Assembly (NCBI GenBank): GCA_003246675.1
Contig: QJZQ01000143.1
Span: forward strand, 1 to 48,601
Direction of reading: 5' to 3'
DNA length: 48,601 nucleotides
From: Nitrospirota bacterium
GTDB taxonomy: Bacteria > Nitrospinota > Nitrospinia > Nitrospinales > VA-1
Positions within the stretch are counted from its first letter, which is position 1; every line of letters begins with the position of its first letter. Under the pieces are notes generated by a model, which was not told the origin of the DNA, did no database searches, and worked only from the letters and a program-made list of their open reading frames with translations. Positions 33,393 through 42,374 of this stretch are shown one piece after another. The position numbers and the translations under genes are program-made.

Positions 33393-35546
33393 CTAGATGG
33401 TGGGTCCTCGGTCGTTCAGGAAATCATGAATTCCCTTGGCGATGGCCTGGGCGAGTTGCTCCAGGTACTTCGGATCCTTCAGTGAGTTTTCCTCGCGGCG
33501 GTGGGTGACAAAACCGACCTCCACGAGAATGCTCGGCATATTGGTGTCGTGCAGGACAAAGAAGGGACCTTCTTTTACACCCAGGTCTTTCACCTTGGGC
33601 TGAATCTTCTTGATGTTCTTGTACAGCTGGTCCTGCACATGGCCGGCCAGCATGGCGGAATCGTTGATCTTGGTGGTGCTGATGAGGCTTGCCAGGATCT
33701 GCTGCACCTGGTCATCCTTCACCGACTGCACCAGCTTGCCGTTTTCCCGGGCGGCGGTCTGCTGCGCCTGCGCACTGTGGCCGATGCCCAGGTAATAGGT
33801 CTCGATGCCATGCGCCGAACTCCGCTCGGCCGCATTGGCATGAACGGAAACGAAAAGATCGGCGCCGAGCTCGTTGGCCACATCGCCGCGCTTGTCGAGG
33901 GGAATGAAGGTGTCGTCGTCGCGGGTCATGACGACGCGGAACTTGTAACGGGTCTCAAGAATTTGTTTGAGCCGTTTGGAAACCTTCAGATTCACTTCCT
34001 TCTCGTGAAGGCCGTGGCGGCCCTGGGCTCCGAAATCCTTGCCGCCGTGGCCGGGGTCGAGCACGATGGTGGTGATTTTTTGGGCGACCCGGGCCGGAGA
34101 ATCTTTCGTTTGGGCCGAGCGGGAAGGCTCGGCAGGAGCAGACTGCGCAAGCAGGGCCAGCGGCTTCGTCGCCACCGGCTTTTTCGCCACGGGTTCGGCT
34201 GCGGGTTTGGCCACGGGTTCGGCTGCGGATTTGGCCGCGGCAATCGGGGCCGGCTCGGGCTCTTTCTCCGCCTTGGTGGGCTCCGGGGCTTTCGCGCCGG
34301 CCTCGGGTTTCTCGGTGATGATGGAATCCAGCAACGCCGTTACCGATTCCGTGTCCAGCACTTCGGCCCTGGGTTCTTCTTTGAGAACCTTATTTTCAGC
34401 AATTTTAGCGGGCTCCATGGGCACGGAAGGTGCGGGAGCCGTTTGGGCCAGAGGAATTTGCTGCGGCTCCGGCCGGGGTTCATCCCTGCTCTCGCGTTTC
34501 TCAGCGGCTGTCTGGCGGGCAAGGTCGTTGAGCAGCGCAAGCGCCGATGGGGCCTCCGCCATCTCAGGCCTTTGCTCGTCTCCGGAGTTTAGTTTCACGT
34601 CGGGGGCCGTTTCAGGGATGGGCAACATGGCCGTGGCCGGCCCGGGCGGGGCCAGCGGGACCCTCTGCCGGTTATCCCCCTGCTCCTCGCTGAGTTCGAT
34701 TTCGGTGAGGGCGATGATCAGTTTCCCGCCCTCGCGCCGGGTGGTGACCTTGAGTTTGTCCACCGGCTTGAAATCCAGCACGAGGCGGCTGGTGTTCTCG
34801 TTGAACTGGCTGGCCCGGATGCGGGACAGCGCGCCGCCCTTCACTTGCAGGTCGCGGGCAAAACCACCGCTCAGCCTGGCATTGGGAAAATTAAAATACA
34901 CCCGTGCAGGCTGGGTGAGCTTGTTCTGGGTCCACTCCAGCGGACCGCTGGCATTGGCCACGATTTGAATCGACCCGTCGGCGGCGACGGAGTAGTCGAT
35001 GCTTTCAAGCATCACCGAAGACGGCTCGGCGGCGGGCGCCTGGACACGGGCTCCAAGTTCATTCAGGCGTTTTTCGACCTTCTCCATATGGTCGCTGTCG
35101 GGGTAGAACTCGGCCACGCGCTTGAAGCGGCCGAGAGCCTCCCGCTTCTGGTTTTGCGCCAGAAGAATTTCCCCCTGGTGATACAGGGCGTCGTCGGTCA
35201 AACGGCCGTCGCCGTATTCGGCGATGACTTTGTTATAGAAATGCAGGGACCGGGCCCGGTCGTCCGGACGGTGGCTGATATCGTACAGCCGGTCATAAAG
35301 GCGGCCTGCGGTGAAAACCGACGTGTAGGCCTGCGCGCTTTTCGGCTGGTGGTCGTACACGGCGAGGAACTGCCCGATGCAATCCATCCAGCTGCTCCGC
35401 TCGGCCCGCCGGGCGGAGGACGCCTTCAGGCCGTAGTAGCATTGCTTTGCCCGATCGTACAGGCTGTCGAGGTGATCCGCCGCCCGCGCCGGGGTGACAC
35501 TCCCCCCCAGGGAAAAAATCAGCAGGCCCGCCAGGAGTCGCTTCAT
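33393..35546 (-). CDS. N-acetylmuramoyl-L-alanine amidase with AMIN domain (AmiC-like)
   Basis: The 717-residue protein has a signal peptide (MKRLLAGLLIFSLGGSVTPA). After it comes a helical repeat region with tetratricopeptide-like helices (about 25-150), then an AMIN domain (PSSVMLESIDYSVAADGSIQ onward), then a long Ala/Pro/Lys/Glu-rich linker with repeated PAAEPVAK units, and the C-terminal Amidase_3 domain: TTIVLDPGHGGKDFGAQGRH, VSVHANAAERSSAHGIETYY and the late Glu (ILVEVGFVTH). It cleaves the peptide stem from peptidoglycan glycan strands at septa. Length exceeds E. coli AmiC because of the N-terminal repeats and linker. A good promoter lies upstream. Confidence 0.93.
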   Translation of the reverse strand: MKRLLAGLLIFSLGGSVTPARAADHLDSLYDRAKQCYYGLKASSARRAERSSWMDCIGQFLAVYDHQPKSAQAYTSVFTAGRLYDRLYDISHRPDDRARSLHFYNKVIAEYGDGRLTDDALYHQGEILLAQNQKREALGRFKRVAEFYPDSDHMEKVEKRLNELGARVQAPAAEPSSVMLESIDYSVAADGSIQIVANASGPLEWTQNKLTQPARVYFNFPNARLSGGFARDLQVKGGALSRIRASQFNENTSRLVLDFKPVDKLKVTTRREGGKLIIALTEIELSEEQGDNRQRVPLAPPGPATAMLPIPETAPDVKLNSGDEQRPEMAEAPSALALLNDLARQTAAEKRESRDEPRPEPQQIPLAQTAPAPSVPMEPAKIAENKVLKEEPRAEVLDTESVTALLDSIITEKPEAGAKAPEPTKAEKEPEPAPIAAAKSAAEPVAKPAAEPVAKKPVATKPLALLAQSAPAEPSRSAQTKDSPARVAQKITTIVLDPGHGGKDFGAQGRHGLHEKEVNLKVSKRLKQILETRYKFRVVMTRDDDTFIPLDKRGDVANELGADLFVSVHANAAERSSAHGIETYYLGIGHSAQAQQTAARENGKLVQSVKDDQVQQILASLISTTKINDSAMLAGHVQDQLYKNIKKIQPKVKDLGVKEGPFFVLHDTNMPSILVEVGFVTHRREENSLKDPKYLEQLAQAIAKGIHDFLNDRGPTI
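34186..34233. repeat. 24-bp tandem repeat in the amidase linker
   Basis: GCCACGGGTTCGGCTGCGG followed by G/ATTTG occurs twice in a row (34186-34209 and 34210-34233), with one base difference. It encodes the PAAEPVAK units of the linker and could vary in copy number between strains. Confidence 0.8.
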
Positions 35547-35665
35547 GTGCTTGAAAACCTAATCGAATGCCGCCGGGTTTGGCCCGGAGTGTTGACCCCG
35601 GACTTGAGAACTGCAAGTAAACTGACTGTAAATTTTGGCTAACTATATAATTTTATTAGGGTTGT

Positions 35666-35694
35666 ACTATACCATCTTTTCAGAACCGCGTCAA
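35666..35694 (-). promoter_or_regulatory. Sigma-70-type promoter for the amidase-der unit
   Basis: On the minus strand, TTGACG (35689-35694), a 17-base spacer and TATAGT (35666-35671), with TGG before the -10 as an extended element. Five of six matches in each box. Transcription would start near 35659, giving a leader of about 113 bases before the amidase start. Confidence 0.75.
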
Positions 35695-35806
35695 TCCATG
35701 CGGCGAAGCTAAACGGCGGTTTTTCACGGGTTTCCGGCGGGCGGCCGGGGGAAATATATTTTCTCGCCCGAGCCATCCATCGCGACGAATGTAATGAAAA
35801 AAATTT

Positions 35807-36538
35807 TCACATCCCCTGGCTGAGGCGGTCGGCGAGGTAGCGGGGCAGGCCCTTCTGGCGGATTTTTTTCTGGGTGCGGGAAATATCGTACTCGAAACGG
35901 TGAAACTCCACCTCCTGCAACTCCTGGTCGTAGAGGACGCAGGTCGGCCGGGGGTCGCCATCGCGCGGCTGGCCGAGGCTGCCCACGTTGATGAGATAGC
36001 GGTGGCCTTCCTTGAGTGGCACCCTGCCGCGGGGAATGGATTCGTTGATGCCGCCGTCGGGCGTCTCCTCGAGCACAAGGGGCTGGTGAGTATGGCCGAA
36101 AAAACACACGGCTTCCTGCATTTGATCGAAATTGTCCCTGCCATCGACGCGGGAGAGAATGTAATGCCATTCCTCCGGCTCGTGGGGTGAAGCGTGCGTC
36201 CAGTGGACACCGCCGGCGACCTGCTCGGCCGTCAGGGTGCTGAGGAATTTGGCGCTCTTTTTCGTCAGCGCCTTGCGGGTCCAGTGGCAGGACTCCAGAG
36301 CGTAGGGGTTGAAATAGGCCAGATCGGTTTTGCCCAGGGCCGCGTAATCGTGGTTGCCCGCGAGCACGATGTCGACATGCTCGCGAATCCAGTTGAGGCA
36401 GGGGTTGGGGTCGGCACAGTAGCCCACCAGGTCGCCGAGGCAGGCTTTTTTATCGTGCGGTATGCCTTCCGCCAGAGCCTCGAAGGCCCGGAGCGCCTCC
36501 AGGTTGCTGTGTACGTCGGAAAATATAAGAAATCGCAT
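35807..36538 (-). CDS. Calcineurin-like metallophosphoesterase
   Basis: The 243-residue protein has all phosphoesterase motifs in order: FSDVHSN (DxH), LGDLVGY (GDxxG), AGNHD (GNHD), HASPH and FGHTHQP. This is the YfcE/MJ0936-like branch that cleaves phosphodiesters with two metals. Its substrate is unknown. It lies 25 bases after nusB in the direction of transcription, so it may be a downstream member of the riboflavin-nusB row. The 260-base gap to the amidase start carries only the amidase promoter; the MPE 3' side has no clear terminator. Confidence 0.92.
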   Translation of the reverse strand: MRFLIFSDVHSNLEALRAFEALAEGIPHDKKACLGDLVGYCADPNPCLNWIREHVDIVLAGNHDYAALGKTDLAYFNPYALESCHWTRKALTKKSAKFLSTLTAEQVAGGVHWTHASPHEPEEWHYILSRVDGRDNFDQMQEAVCFFGHTHQPLVLEETPDGGINESIPRGRVPLKEGHRYLINVGSLGQPRDGDPRPTCVLYDQELQEVEFHRFEYDISRTQKKIRQKGLPRYLADRLSQGM

Positions 36539-36563
36539 GAGATCTCACGGAGGAAACCCTTGA

Positions 36564-36995
36564 TCAGGAAGCGCTGGGGCGGGCGATTGAACCGGGCATC
36601 TCCTTGTAGATCTTGTCGAGAATGCCGTTGATAAAGTCCGGCGATTCATCGCTGCCGTATTTTTTCGCGATTTCGACGGCCTCGTTGATGGCCGCCTTGG
36701 GAGGCGTGTTTTTCAGGTAGATGATCTCGCACACGCCAAGCCGGAGCAGGTTGCGGTCGATCAGCGTCATGCGGTCGAGGGTCCAGTGCTCGCTGTATTT
36801 CTGGATCAGGGCGTCGATTTCCTTCAGGTGGCGGTGCACCCCCTTCACCAGCTCGACCATGAACTCGCGCACCTCCGGCTGGCAGAGGCATCTCTCCAGG
36901 AAGGGCTCGATCTGCGCTTCGAAGTTATCTTGATTGAATTCGATCTGGTAGAGGAACCTGAGCCCCAATTCCCTGGACGAACGGCGTTTCCCCAT
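36564..36995 (-). CDS. nusB: Transcription antitermination factor NusB
   Basis: I choose the ATG at 36993-36995 (MGKRRSSRELGLRFLYQIEF), the family start; the track adds 24 residues. The 143-residue helical protein has the NusB N-terminus (RELALQALYQ-like) and the C-terminal DRNLLRLGVCEIIYLKNTPP and INEAVEIAKKYGSDESPDFI, with NGILDKI. It joins NusE/S10 to boxA RNA in rRNA antitermination. It follows ribH with 17 bases between, a very common arrangement. Confidence 0.96.
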   Translation of the reverse strand: MGKRRSSRELGLRFLYQIEFNQDNFEAQIEPFLERCLCQPEVREFMVELVKGVHRHLKEIDALIQKYSEHWTLDRMTLIDRNLLRLGVCEIIYLKNTPPKAAINEAVEIAKKYGSDESPDFINGILDKIYKEMPGSIARPSAS

Positions 36996-37012
36996 GTTCC
37001 TCGCTCCCGCTG

Positions 37013-37477
37013 TTAAATTTTCTTGTACAGATTGACCATCTCGATGGCGGCCATGGCCGTTTCCCAACCTTTATTGCCGGATTTTGCCCCGGCGCGCTCG
37101 ATGGCCTGCTCGATGTTGTCGGTGGTCAGGATGCCGAACAGAACCGGAATGGGAAACTCGCGCGCCAGCGCGCCCACCCCGCGCGCGGCCTCGCCGGACA
37201 CGTAATTGAAGTGCGGCGTCGCGCCGCGGATCACCGCGCCCAGGCAAATGACCGCATCGTACTTGCCGGAGGCGCACATTTTCCGCGCCGCCATGGCAAT
37301 CTCGAACGCACCGGGAACCTTGACGACCGCCACCGATTCTTCCGCCGCGCCATGGCGAACCAGGGCATCGACGGCGCCGCCGGTGAGACGGCTGGTGATG
37401 AAGTCGTTGAAACGGCTCACCACAATGCCAAAGCGAAACCCCTCCGCGTTCAGCCCTCCTTCGATCTCTTTGACCAT
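37013..37477 (-). CDS. ribH: 6,7-dimethyl-8-ribityllumazine synthase
   Basis: The 154-residue protein matches lumazine synthase: [54 protein letters not shown] with the active-site His, and [20 protein letters not shown]. It joins the 5-amino-6-ribitylaminouracil and dihydroxybutanone phosphate to give the lumazine substrate of RibE. Length is typical for the 60-mer or pentamer forms. It lies between ribBA and nusB. Confidence 0.97.
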   Translation of the reverse strand: MVKEIEGGLNAEGFRFGIVVSRFNDFITSRLTGGAVDALVRHGAAEESVAVVKVPGAFEIAMAARKMCASGKYDAVICLGAVIRGATPHFNYVSGEAARGVGALAREFPIPVLFGILTTDNIEQAIERAGAKSGNKGWETAMAAIEMVNLYKKI

Positions 37478-37532
37478 AGTTGACCTTTCTCTAAATTCTC
37501 ATCGCCTTTCCGGCGGGAACACAAACCCTGAA

Positions 37533-38744
37533 TCAGGAAATATTTTTCATCATGTGCCCGAGTTTCTCCTGCTTCGTTCTCAGGTATTTGATGTTGTCCT
37601 TTTTGGGATGGATTTCGATGGGCACCCGTTCGACGATCTCCAGCCCGTAGCCTTCCAGGCCGACGATCTTCCTCGGGTTGTTGGTCAGCAGGCGGATCTT
37701 GCCCAGACCGAGCTTGCTCAGAATCTGCGCTCCGATGCCGTACTCCCTGAGGTCGGGCTTGAAGCCCAGCGCCTCGTTGGCCTGTACCGTGTCCTGCCCG
37801 GTGTCCTGCAGGGCGTAGGCCTTGAGCTTGTTGACGATGCCAATGCCCCGGCCTTCCTGGTAGAGATACAGGAGGACGCCCCGGCCCTCCTTCTCGATCA
37901 TTTCCATGGCCTTTTTCAACTGTTCGCCGCAGTCGCAGCGATAGGAGCCGAACACGTCGCCGGTGAGGCACTGCGAGTGCACGCGCACGAGCGTCGGCAC
38001 CGCCGGGTCGATCTCCCCTTTCACCAGGGCGATATGGATCTGGTCGATCAGCACATTGCGGAAGGTGACCGCGCTGAAATCACCCTGCGGAGTCGGCAGG
38101 GTGGTGGTGACGACTTCCTCGACCAGGGTCTCCTGATGCAGCCGGTATTCGGCGAGATCCTTGGTGGTGATCATCTTCAGGCCGTGGGTTTTGGCGTATT
38201 GCGTCAGCGTGGGCACCCGCGCCATGGTGCCGTCGTCGTCCATGATCTCGCAGATCACGCCGGAAGCATCGAGGCCGGCCAGGCGGGACATGTCCACCGA
38301 CGCTTCGGTCTGCCCCATGCGTACGAGCACGCCTCCATCGCGGGCTCGCAGCGGGAAAATGTGCCCCGGCTTGACCAGGTCGCCCTTCGCGCTTTCAGGG
38401 TTGATGGCGACGCGGATGGTCTGCGCCCGGTCGGCGGCGGAGATGCCCGTCGTCACGCCTTCCTTGGCGTCGATGGAAATGGTGAACGGCGTCTCGAAGA
38501 GAGACTGGTTGTCCTCCACCATCATGCTGAGGCCGAGTTCGCGCGTGCGCTCCTCGGTGAGGGCGAGACAGATCAGCCCGCGGCCGTACTTGGCCATGAA
38601 GTTGATGGCCTCGGGGGTCACTTTTTCCGCGGCGATCATCAGATCGCCCTCGTTTTCCCGGTCCTCATCGTCGACGATGATAATGAGTTTTCCCTGGCGC
38701 ACATCTTCCAGGGCTTCAGGAATAGAACTGAATGGCTTGCTCAA
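37533..38744 (-). CDS. ribBA: Bifunctional 3,4-dihydroxy-2-butanone-4-phosphate synthase / GTP cyclohydrolase II
   Basis: The 403-residue protein starts at TTG (38742-38744) with AAGGA upstream. The first half is RibB with [20 protein letters not shown] and the acid motif, the second half RibA with [20 protein letters not shown] (zinc Cys C-x10-C-x-C) and [20 protein letters not shown]. It supplies both branches of riboflavin synthesis, from ribulose 5-phosphate and GTP. Both catalytic halves look complete. It lies between ribE and ribH. Confidence 0.97.
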   Translation of the reverse strand: MSKPFSSIPEALEDVRQGKLIIIVDDEDRENEGDLMIAAEKVTPEAINFMAKYGRGLICLALTEERTRELGLSMMVEDNQSLFETPFTISIDAKEGVTTGISAADRAQTIRVAINPESAKGDLVKPGHIFPLRARDGGVLVRMGQTEASVDMSRLAGLDASGVICEIMDDDGTMARVPTLTQYAKTHGLKMITTKDLAEYRLHQETLVEEVVTTTLPTPQGDFSAVTFRNVLIDQIHIALVKGEIDPAVPTLVRVHSQCLTGDVFGSYRCDCGEQLKKAMEMIEKEGRGVLLYLYQEGRGIGIVNKLKAYALQDTGQDTVQANEALGFKPDLREYGIGAQILSKLGLGKIRLLTNNPRKIVGLEGYGLEIVERVPIEIHPKKDNIKYLRTKQEKLGHMMKNIS

Positions 38745-38762
38745 AACGTTTTCCTTCGAATT

Positions 38763-39416
38763 TTACAGGAATCCATGTTTCCGGAGAGAATCCAAAGACA
38801 CGCCGCTCTCCCCCCGGGCGGCCCCGAGAATGGTTTCGCAGGCTTTAAGGACGTATTTGCCAATGATATCACATTCGATATTGACCCTGTCGCCTATTTT
38901 CCGCCCCTTCAGGTTGGTGTGCGAAAGGGTGAAGGGAATGATCGATACGGTGAAGCGGTTATCCTGACAGGCAAAGGCGGTGAGGCTGATGCCATCCACC
39001 GCGACGGAGCCTTTTTCGACGATCAGCGGCGCAAGCTCTTTGGGGTGCTCGAAGCGAAACAGGGTCTCCCCCGGCCGCGAATCGATAGACACCACCGTCC
39101 CCATCTGGTCGACATGGCCGGAGACAAAATGACCGCTCACTTTCTGCGACGGCGTGAGCGAACGCTCCAGGTTGAGCACCTCCCCTTCCCGGATATCCTG
39201 GAAGCCGGTGCGCGCGAGGGTCTCGCCGCTTAAATCCACCGTGAAGCGGTTGGCCTCCGCCGTGCGGACGGTCAGGCACACGCCGTTGACGGCGATGCTC
39301 TCGCCGAGTTCGAAACCGGTGAAATCGTCCCCGGTGCGGACGGTGACCTCGGCCCGCCCCTCGGAACGATGGATCTTCGCCACCTGGCCCTGGCTTTCGA
39401 TGATGCCGCTGAACAT
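38763..39416 (-). CDS. ribE: Riboflavin synthase alpha chain
   Basis: The 217-residue protein begins [15 protein letters not shown], the riboflavin synthase start, and has the two similar halves of the family: [20 protein letters not shown] in the first and [20 protein letters not shown] in the second. It dismutates two lumazines to riboflavin. Length is normal. It is 6 bases from the ribD stop, so the two are probably coupled. Confidence 0.97.
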   Translation of the reverse strand: MFSGIIESQGQVAKIHRSEGRAEVTVRTGDDFTGFELGESIAVNGVCLTVRTAEANRFTVDLSGETLARTGFQDIREGEVLNLERSLTPSQKVSGHFVSGHVDQMGTVVSIDSRPGETLFRFEHPKELAPLIVEKGSVAVDGISLTAFACQDNRFTVSIIPFTLSHTNLKGRKIGDRVNIECDIIGKYVLKACETILGAARGESGVSLDSLRKHGFL

Positions 39417-39422
39417 GTCGAT

Positions 39423-40565
39423 CTATCCTTTAATAGTCGTTGGTGCGTTGCGCGGCCGGCCTTCCAGCATCCAGTCGCAGCCGACGGCGGTGACGCTGAG
39501 CCGTTCGAGCTTAAGCGCCTCGGCCATTTTTCCCGCGCCCAGGCCGCCCACCGGCCCGGGGGCGGCTTTGCCGCCGATGATGAGCGGGGCAACGAACATC
39601 GCGACACTATCCACCAGGCCCGCACCGAGCAGGCTGGCCGAAAGTTCGCCCCCGCCCTCGACGAGCAGGGAGGTGATTTCGCGCCGGCCCAGTTCATCCA
39701 TGAGCTGATTCAGGTCGAGGCCGCCCGCATTTTCCGCGATGGGCAGGACCTCCACCCCCATTTTTTCCAGACGGCTTTTTCTCGCGCGGGGAAACTCCGG
39801 CCCCGCCGCGAGAAGCACGCGCCCGGCGCCGGCGCCGGCACCATCAAAAACCCGCGCGCGCGTCGGAACACGGCCGAGACGGTCCAGAATAACACGAATG
39901 GGAGCGCGCGGCTTCCTTCCCGGCAAGCGGACGGTCAGTTGCGGGTCGTCCGCGACCACCGTCCCGGTGCCCACCAGAATGGCATCCACCCCGGCGCGCA
40001 TCTCGTGCACAACGCGGCGGGCCCTGGCTCCGGTGATCCAGCGCGAGTCCCCCTTCCGCGTGGCGATCTTACCGTCCAGCGACATGGCGGTCTTGAGAAG
40101 GGTCCACGGACGGCCGCTGACGATGTATTTGTTGAACGCGAGGTTAATCTCGCGGCAATCCTTTTCCAGCACACCGCAGAGCACCTCGATGCCGGCCCGC
40201 CGGAGGGCGCGAAGGCCCCGGCCGGCCACTTGCGGGTTCGGGTCCCGCTGGCCCACCACCACCCGCCGCACCCCGGCGCGAATGAGGGCCTCGGTGCACG
40301 GAGGCGTGCGGCCATGATGGCAGCACGGTTCCAGGTTTATGAACAGGTCCGCCCCTTGCGCCCGGCCTCCCGCCTGCCTGAGAGCGAGGATCTCGGCATG
40401 CGGCCCGCCCGCCTTGCGATGGTAACCCTCGCCCACCACGCGGCCATTTTTCACCAGCACCGCACCCACGATGGGGTTGGGCCGGGTGCGCCCCTTGCCC
40501 TTCAGAGCGAGTTCGATGGCGCGGCGCAGGTGCTTTTCGTCGCTCTTGGATGCGGTATGTGCCAC
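39423..40565 (-). CDS. ribD: Bifunctional diaminohydroxyphosphoribosylaminopyrimidine deaminase / reductase
   Basis: The 380-residue protein starts at GTG (40563-40565) with AGGGGAC upstream. The N-terminal deaminase has the zinc motif GGPHAEILALRQAG and LEPCCHHGRTPPCTEALIRA. The C-terminal reductase has PWTLLKTAMSLDGKIATRKG-type text and the late SLLVEGGGELSASLLGAGLV. It is the first gene of the minus-strand rib row. I found no FMN riboswitch in the short region upstream. Confidence 0.96.
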   Translation of the reverse strand: MAHTASKSDEKHLRRAIELALKGKGRTRPNPIVGAVLVKNGRVVGEGYHRKAGGPHAEILALRQAGGRAQGADLFINLEPCCHHGRTPPCTEALIRAGVRRVVVGQRDPNPQVAGRGLRALRRAGIEVLCGVLEKDCREINLAFNKYIVSGRPWTLLKTAMSLDGKIATRKGDSRWITGARARRVVHEMRAGVDAILVGTGTVVADDPQLTVRLPGRKPRAPIRVILDRLGRVPTRARVFDGAGAGAGRVLLAAGPEFPRARKSRLEKMGVEVLPIAENAGGLDLNQLMDELGRREITSLLVEGGGELSASLLGAGLVDSVAMFVAPLIIGGKAAPGPVGGLGAGKMAEALKLERLSVTAVGCDWMLEGRPRNAPTTIKG

Positions 40566-40660
40566 AAGTGTCCCCTGTTCAATAACCCCTTCCGCCCGGC
40601 AGCGGGCCGCCGGGTGATGGCAACAGTATAACCGGGTTTGGAATTATGCCAAGAGTTGGA

Positions 40661-40720
40661 TCAGCCGCGCTTGCGCCGCAGCAGGTCCACCCTGCGGTTT
40701 TCGATGCTGCCGCGTTGATA
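40661..40720. repeat. 60-bp direct repeat, displaced copy of the motB 3' end
   Basis: TCAGCCGCGCTTGCGCCGCA and the next 40 bases repeat at 40743-40802 with one mismatch (C at 40691 against A at 40773). The second copy is the real end of motB including its stop; this one lies 22 bases further downstream of motB and reads as a dead tail. The period is 82 bases. Confidence 0.95.
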
Positions 40721-40742
40721 GCGGAATCAGACCGGGGCCGGG

Positions 40743-40802
40743 TCAGCCGCGCTTGCGCCGCAGCAGGTCCACCATGCGGTTTTCGATGCTGCCGCGTTGA
40801 TA
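40743..40802. repeat. 60-bp direct repeat, copy inside motB
   Basis: The motB-internal partner of the repeat at 40661-40720. It encodes the last 19 residues (YQRGSIENRMVDLLRRKRG) and the stop codon of MotB. Confidence 0.95.
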
Positions 40803-41564
40803 AACGATTTCGATACGGCGGTTGGCGGCCCGGTTGGCGGGGCTGTCGTTGGGAACCTTCGGACGGAACTGGGCGAAACCCTCGATGCTCAGGTCTTCCG
40901 GATGAAAGCCGGATTCGACGAACATGCGCGCCACCTCCGCCGCGCGCGAGGCGGAAAGCTCCCAGTTGGAGGGAAAGCGTTCGCTATGGATGGGAGAGTC
41001 GTCGGTGTGGCCTTCGACTTTGACCTTGTAGCGGAATTGATTGAGCAGACGGAAGGTCTGCTGGATGATCTCCACGCCCTGCGGGGTCATCCTGGCCTGG
41101 CCGGGGGAAAACAGCACGACGTCGGCGATGGTGATGACGGCGCCGCGCTCGTCGGAACTCACCTGCACCTGGCCCGCGAGTTCGTTCTTGAACACGAACT
41201 CCTCCACTTCGGAGATGATCTGTTCGACCTCCTTGGCCACCATGGCGCCGACTTCATCGACGGCGAGCACGGCGCTTTCATCGAGCTCGGATTTGAGTAC
41301 CTCCAGCCCTTCCCGCACCCCGGCTTCGGGAATGGTTTCGACGCCCAGGGCGTGGCGCAGCGATTCCTTGATCTGCCGCCATTTTTTCTCCTCGATGGTG
41401 CCCATGGCAAACAGCAGGATGAAGAAGACCATGAGCAGGGTGACGAGGTCGGCGAAGGTCATCACCCAGGCGGGCGCGCCCTCGTCTCCTCCTTCCTCAT
41501 CCTCGTCGTCATCGAAATCGTCTTCCGGAGGCGGGCTTTTCTTTTTGTCTGCGCCTTCGCTCAC
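40743..41564 (-). CDS. motB: Flagellar motor stator protein MotB
   Basis: The 273-residue protein starts at GTG (41562-41564) directly after the motA stop. It has an acidic N-terminus, one membrane helix VMTFADLVTLLMVFFILLFA with the ion-binding Asp in FADL, a linker with a helical plug-like region, and a C-terminal OmpA-like peptidoglycan-binding domain (VKVEGHTDDSPIHSERFPSN, WELSASRAAEVARMFVESGF, NRRIEIVYQRG). It anchors the stator to the wall. Whether protons or sodium drive it cannot be told from sequence. Its 3' end is duplicated just downstream. Confidence 0.95.
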   Translation of the reverse strand: MSEGADKKKSPPPEDDFDDDEDEEGGDEGAPAWVMTFADLVTLLMVFFILLFAMGTIEEKKWRQIKESLRHALGVETIPEAGVREGLEVLKSELDESAVLAVDEVGAMVAKEVEQIISEVEEFVFKNELAGQVQVSSDERGAVITIADVVLFSPGQARMTPQGVEIIQQTFRLLNQFRYKVKVEGHTDDSPIHSERFPSNWELSASRAAEVARMFVESGFHPEDLSIEGFAQFRPKVPNDSPANRAANRRIEIVYQRGSIENRMVDLLRRKRG

Positions 41565-42371
41565 TTACTTTTTCTCGCTCGCGGATTTTTGATCGGCGCT
41601 ATCGGCATCCTTCCTGTCCTTCTTGCCGTGATAGGAGTCCAGGTAATTTTCCAGCACCGACTTCATGAAACGCGGGTTGACGCCTTTACGGATGTAGGAG
41701 ATGCCTTCCAGCACCAGGTTCATCTCCAGAGTTTCGGTGGCGCTCCTGCGCTTGAGTTTGACGGTCATGGGAATGAAGATCAGGTTGGCCACCACCGCGC
41801 CGTAAAAGGTGGTGATGAGGGCAATGGCCATCTTGGGGCCGACGCTGTTGACGTCCGACAAGTCGGCCAGCATCTGGATGAGGCCGATGAGGGTGCCGAT
41901 CATGCCAAATGCGGGGGCGAAGGCGCCCATTTCCTTGAAGATCTCCCAGCCGTCCTTGTGCGATTTTTTGATCTGCTGAATTTCACGCCGCAGCAGGGCG
42001 TTGACGGTGGCTTCGTCCTTGCCGTCGACGGTCATCTCCAGGCCCTTCTTGAGAAACTCGTTTTCGATCTCGCCCAGCTTGGATTCGATGGCGAGCACCC
42101 CGCCCTTACGCGCCACGTCGCTGATTTCCACCATGGTGTCGATGAGCTGGTAATGATCGGATTTTCTTTCAAGGAAGACGCGCAGGAACAGCTTGAGCAC
42201 CTTCATCAGTTCGCCGAAGGGAAAAGCCACCAGGGTGGCGGCGAGGGTGCCGCCGAGCACGATCATCGCCGAGGGGGCGTTCCAGAACAGTGTGAGACCG
42301 CTGTTCATCAGGATGGATGACAAGACGAGGCCAACGCCCGCGACAATGCCTGCTATGGTTGCAAAATCCAT
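41565..42371 (-). CDS. motA: Flagellar motor stator protein MotA
   Basis: The 268-residue protein has four membrane helices in MotA order: MDFATIAGIVAGVGLVLSSI, SAMIVLGGTLAATLVAFPFG, the pair FAPAFGMIGTLIGLIQMLAD and MAIALITTFYGAVVANLIFI, with the cytoplasmic loop between. This matches the MotA/PomA family. The charged loop residues that meet FliG lie around KSDHYQLIDTMVEISDVARK. The C-terminus is charged (KKDRKDADSADQKSASEKK). It lies 3 bases after the regulator gene stop and its own stop adjoins motB. Confidence 0.95.
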   Translation of the reverse strand: MDFATIAGIVAGVGLVLSSILMNSGLTLFWNAPSAMIVLGGTLAATLVAFPFGELMKVLKLFLRVFLERKSDHYQLIDTMVEISDVARKGGVLAIESKLGEIENEFLKKGLEMTVDGKDEATVNALLRREIQQIKKSHKDGWEIFKEMGAFAPAFGMIGTLIGLIQMLADLSDVNSVGPKMAIALITTFYGAVVANLIFIPMTVKLKRRSATETLEMNLVLEGISYIRKGVNPRFMKSVLENYLDSYHGKKDRKDADSADQKSASEKK

Positions 42372-42374
42372 GGT

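Noticed and set aside
40566-40660. FMN riboswitch upstream of ribD
   Set aside because: The region is short and I see no conserved FMN-box elements; the gap is mainly GC-rich sequence and the motB-derived repeat.
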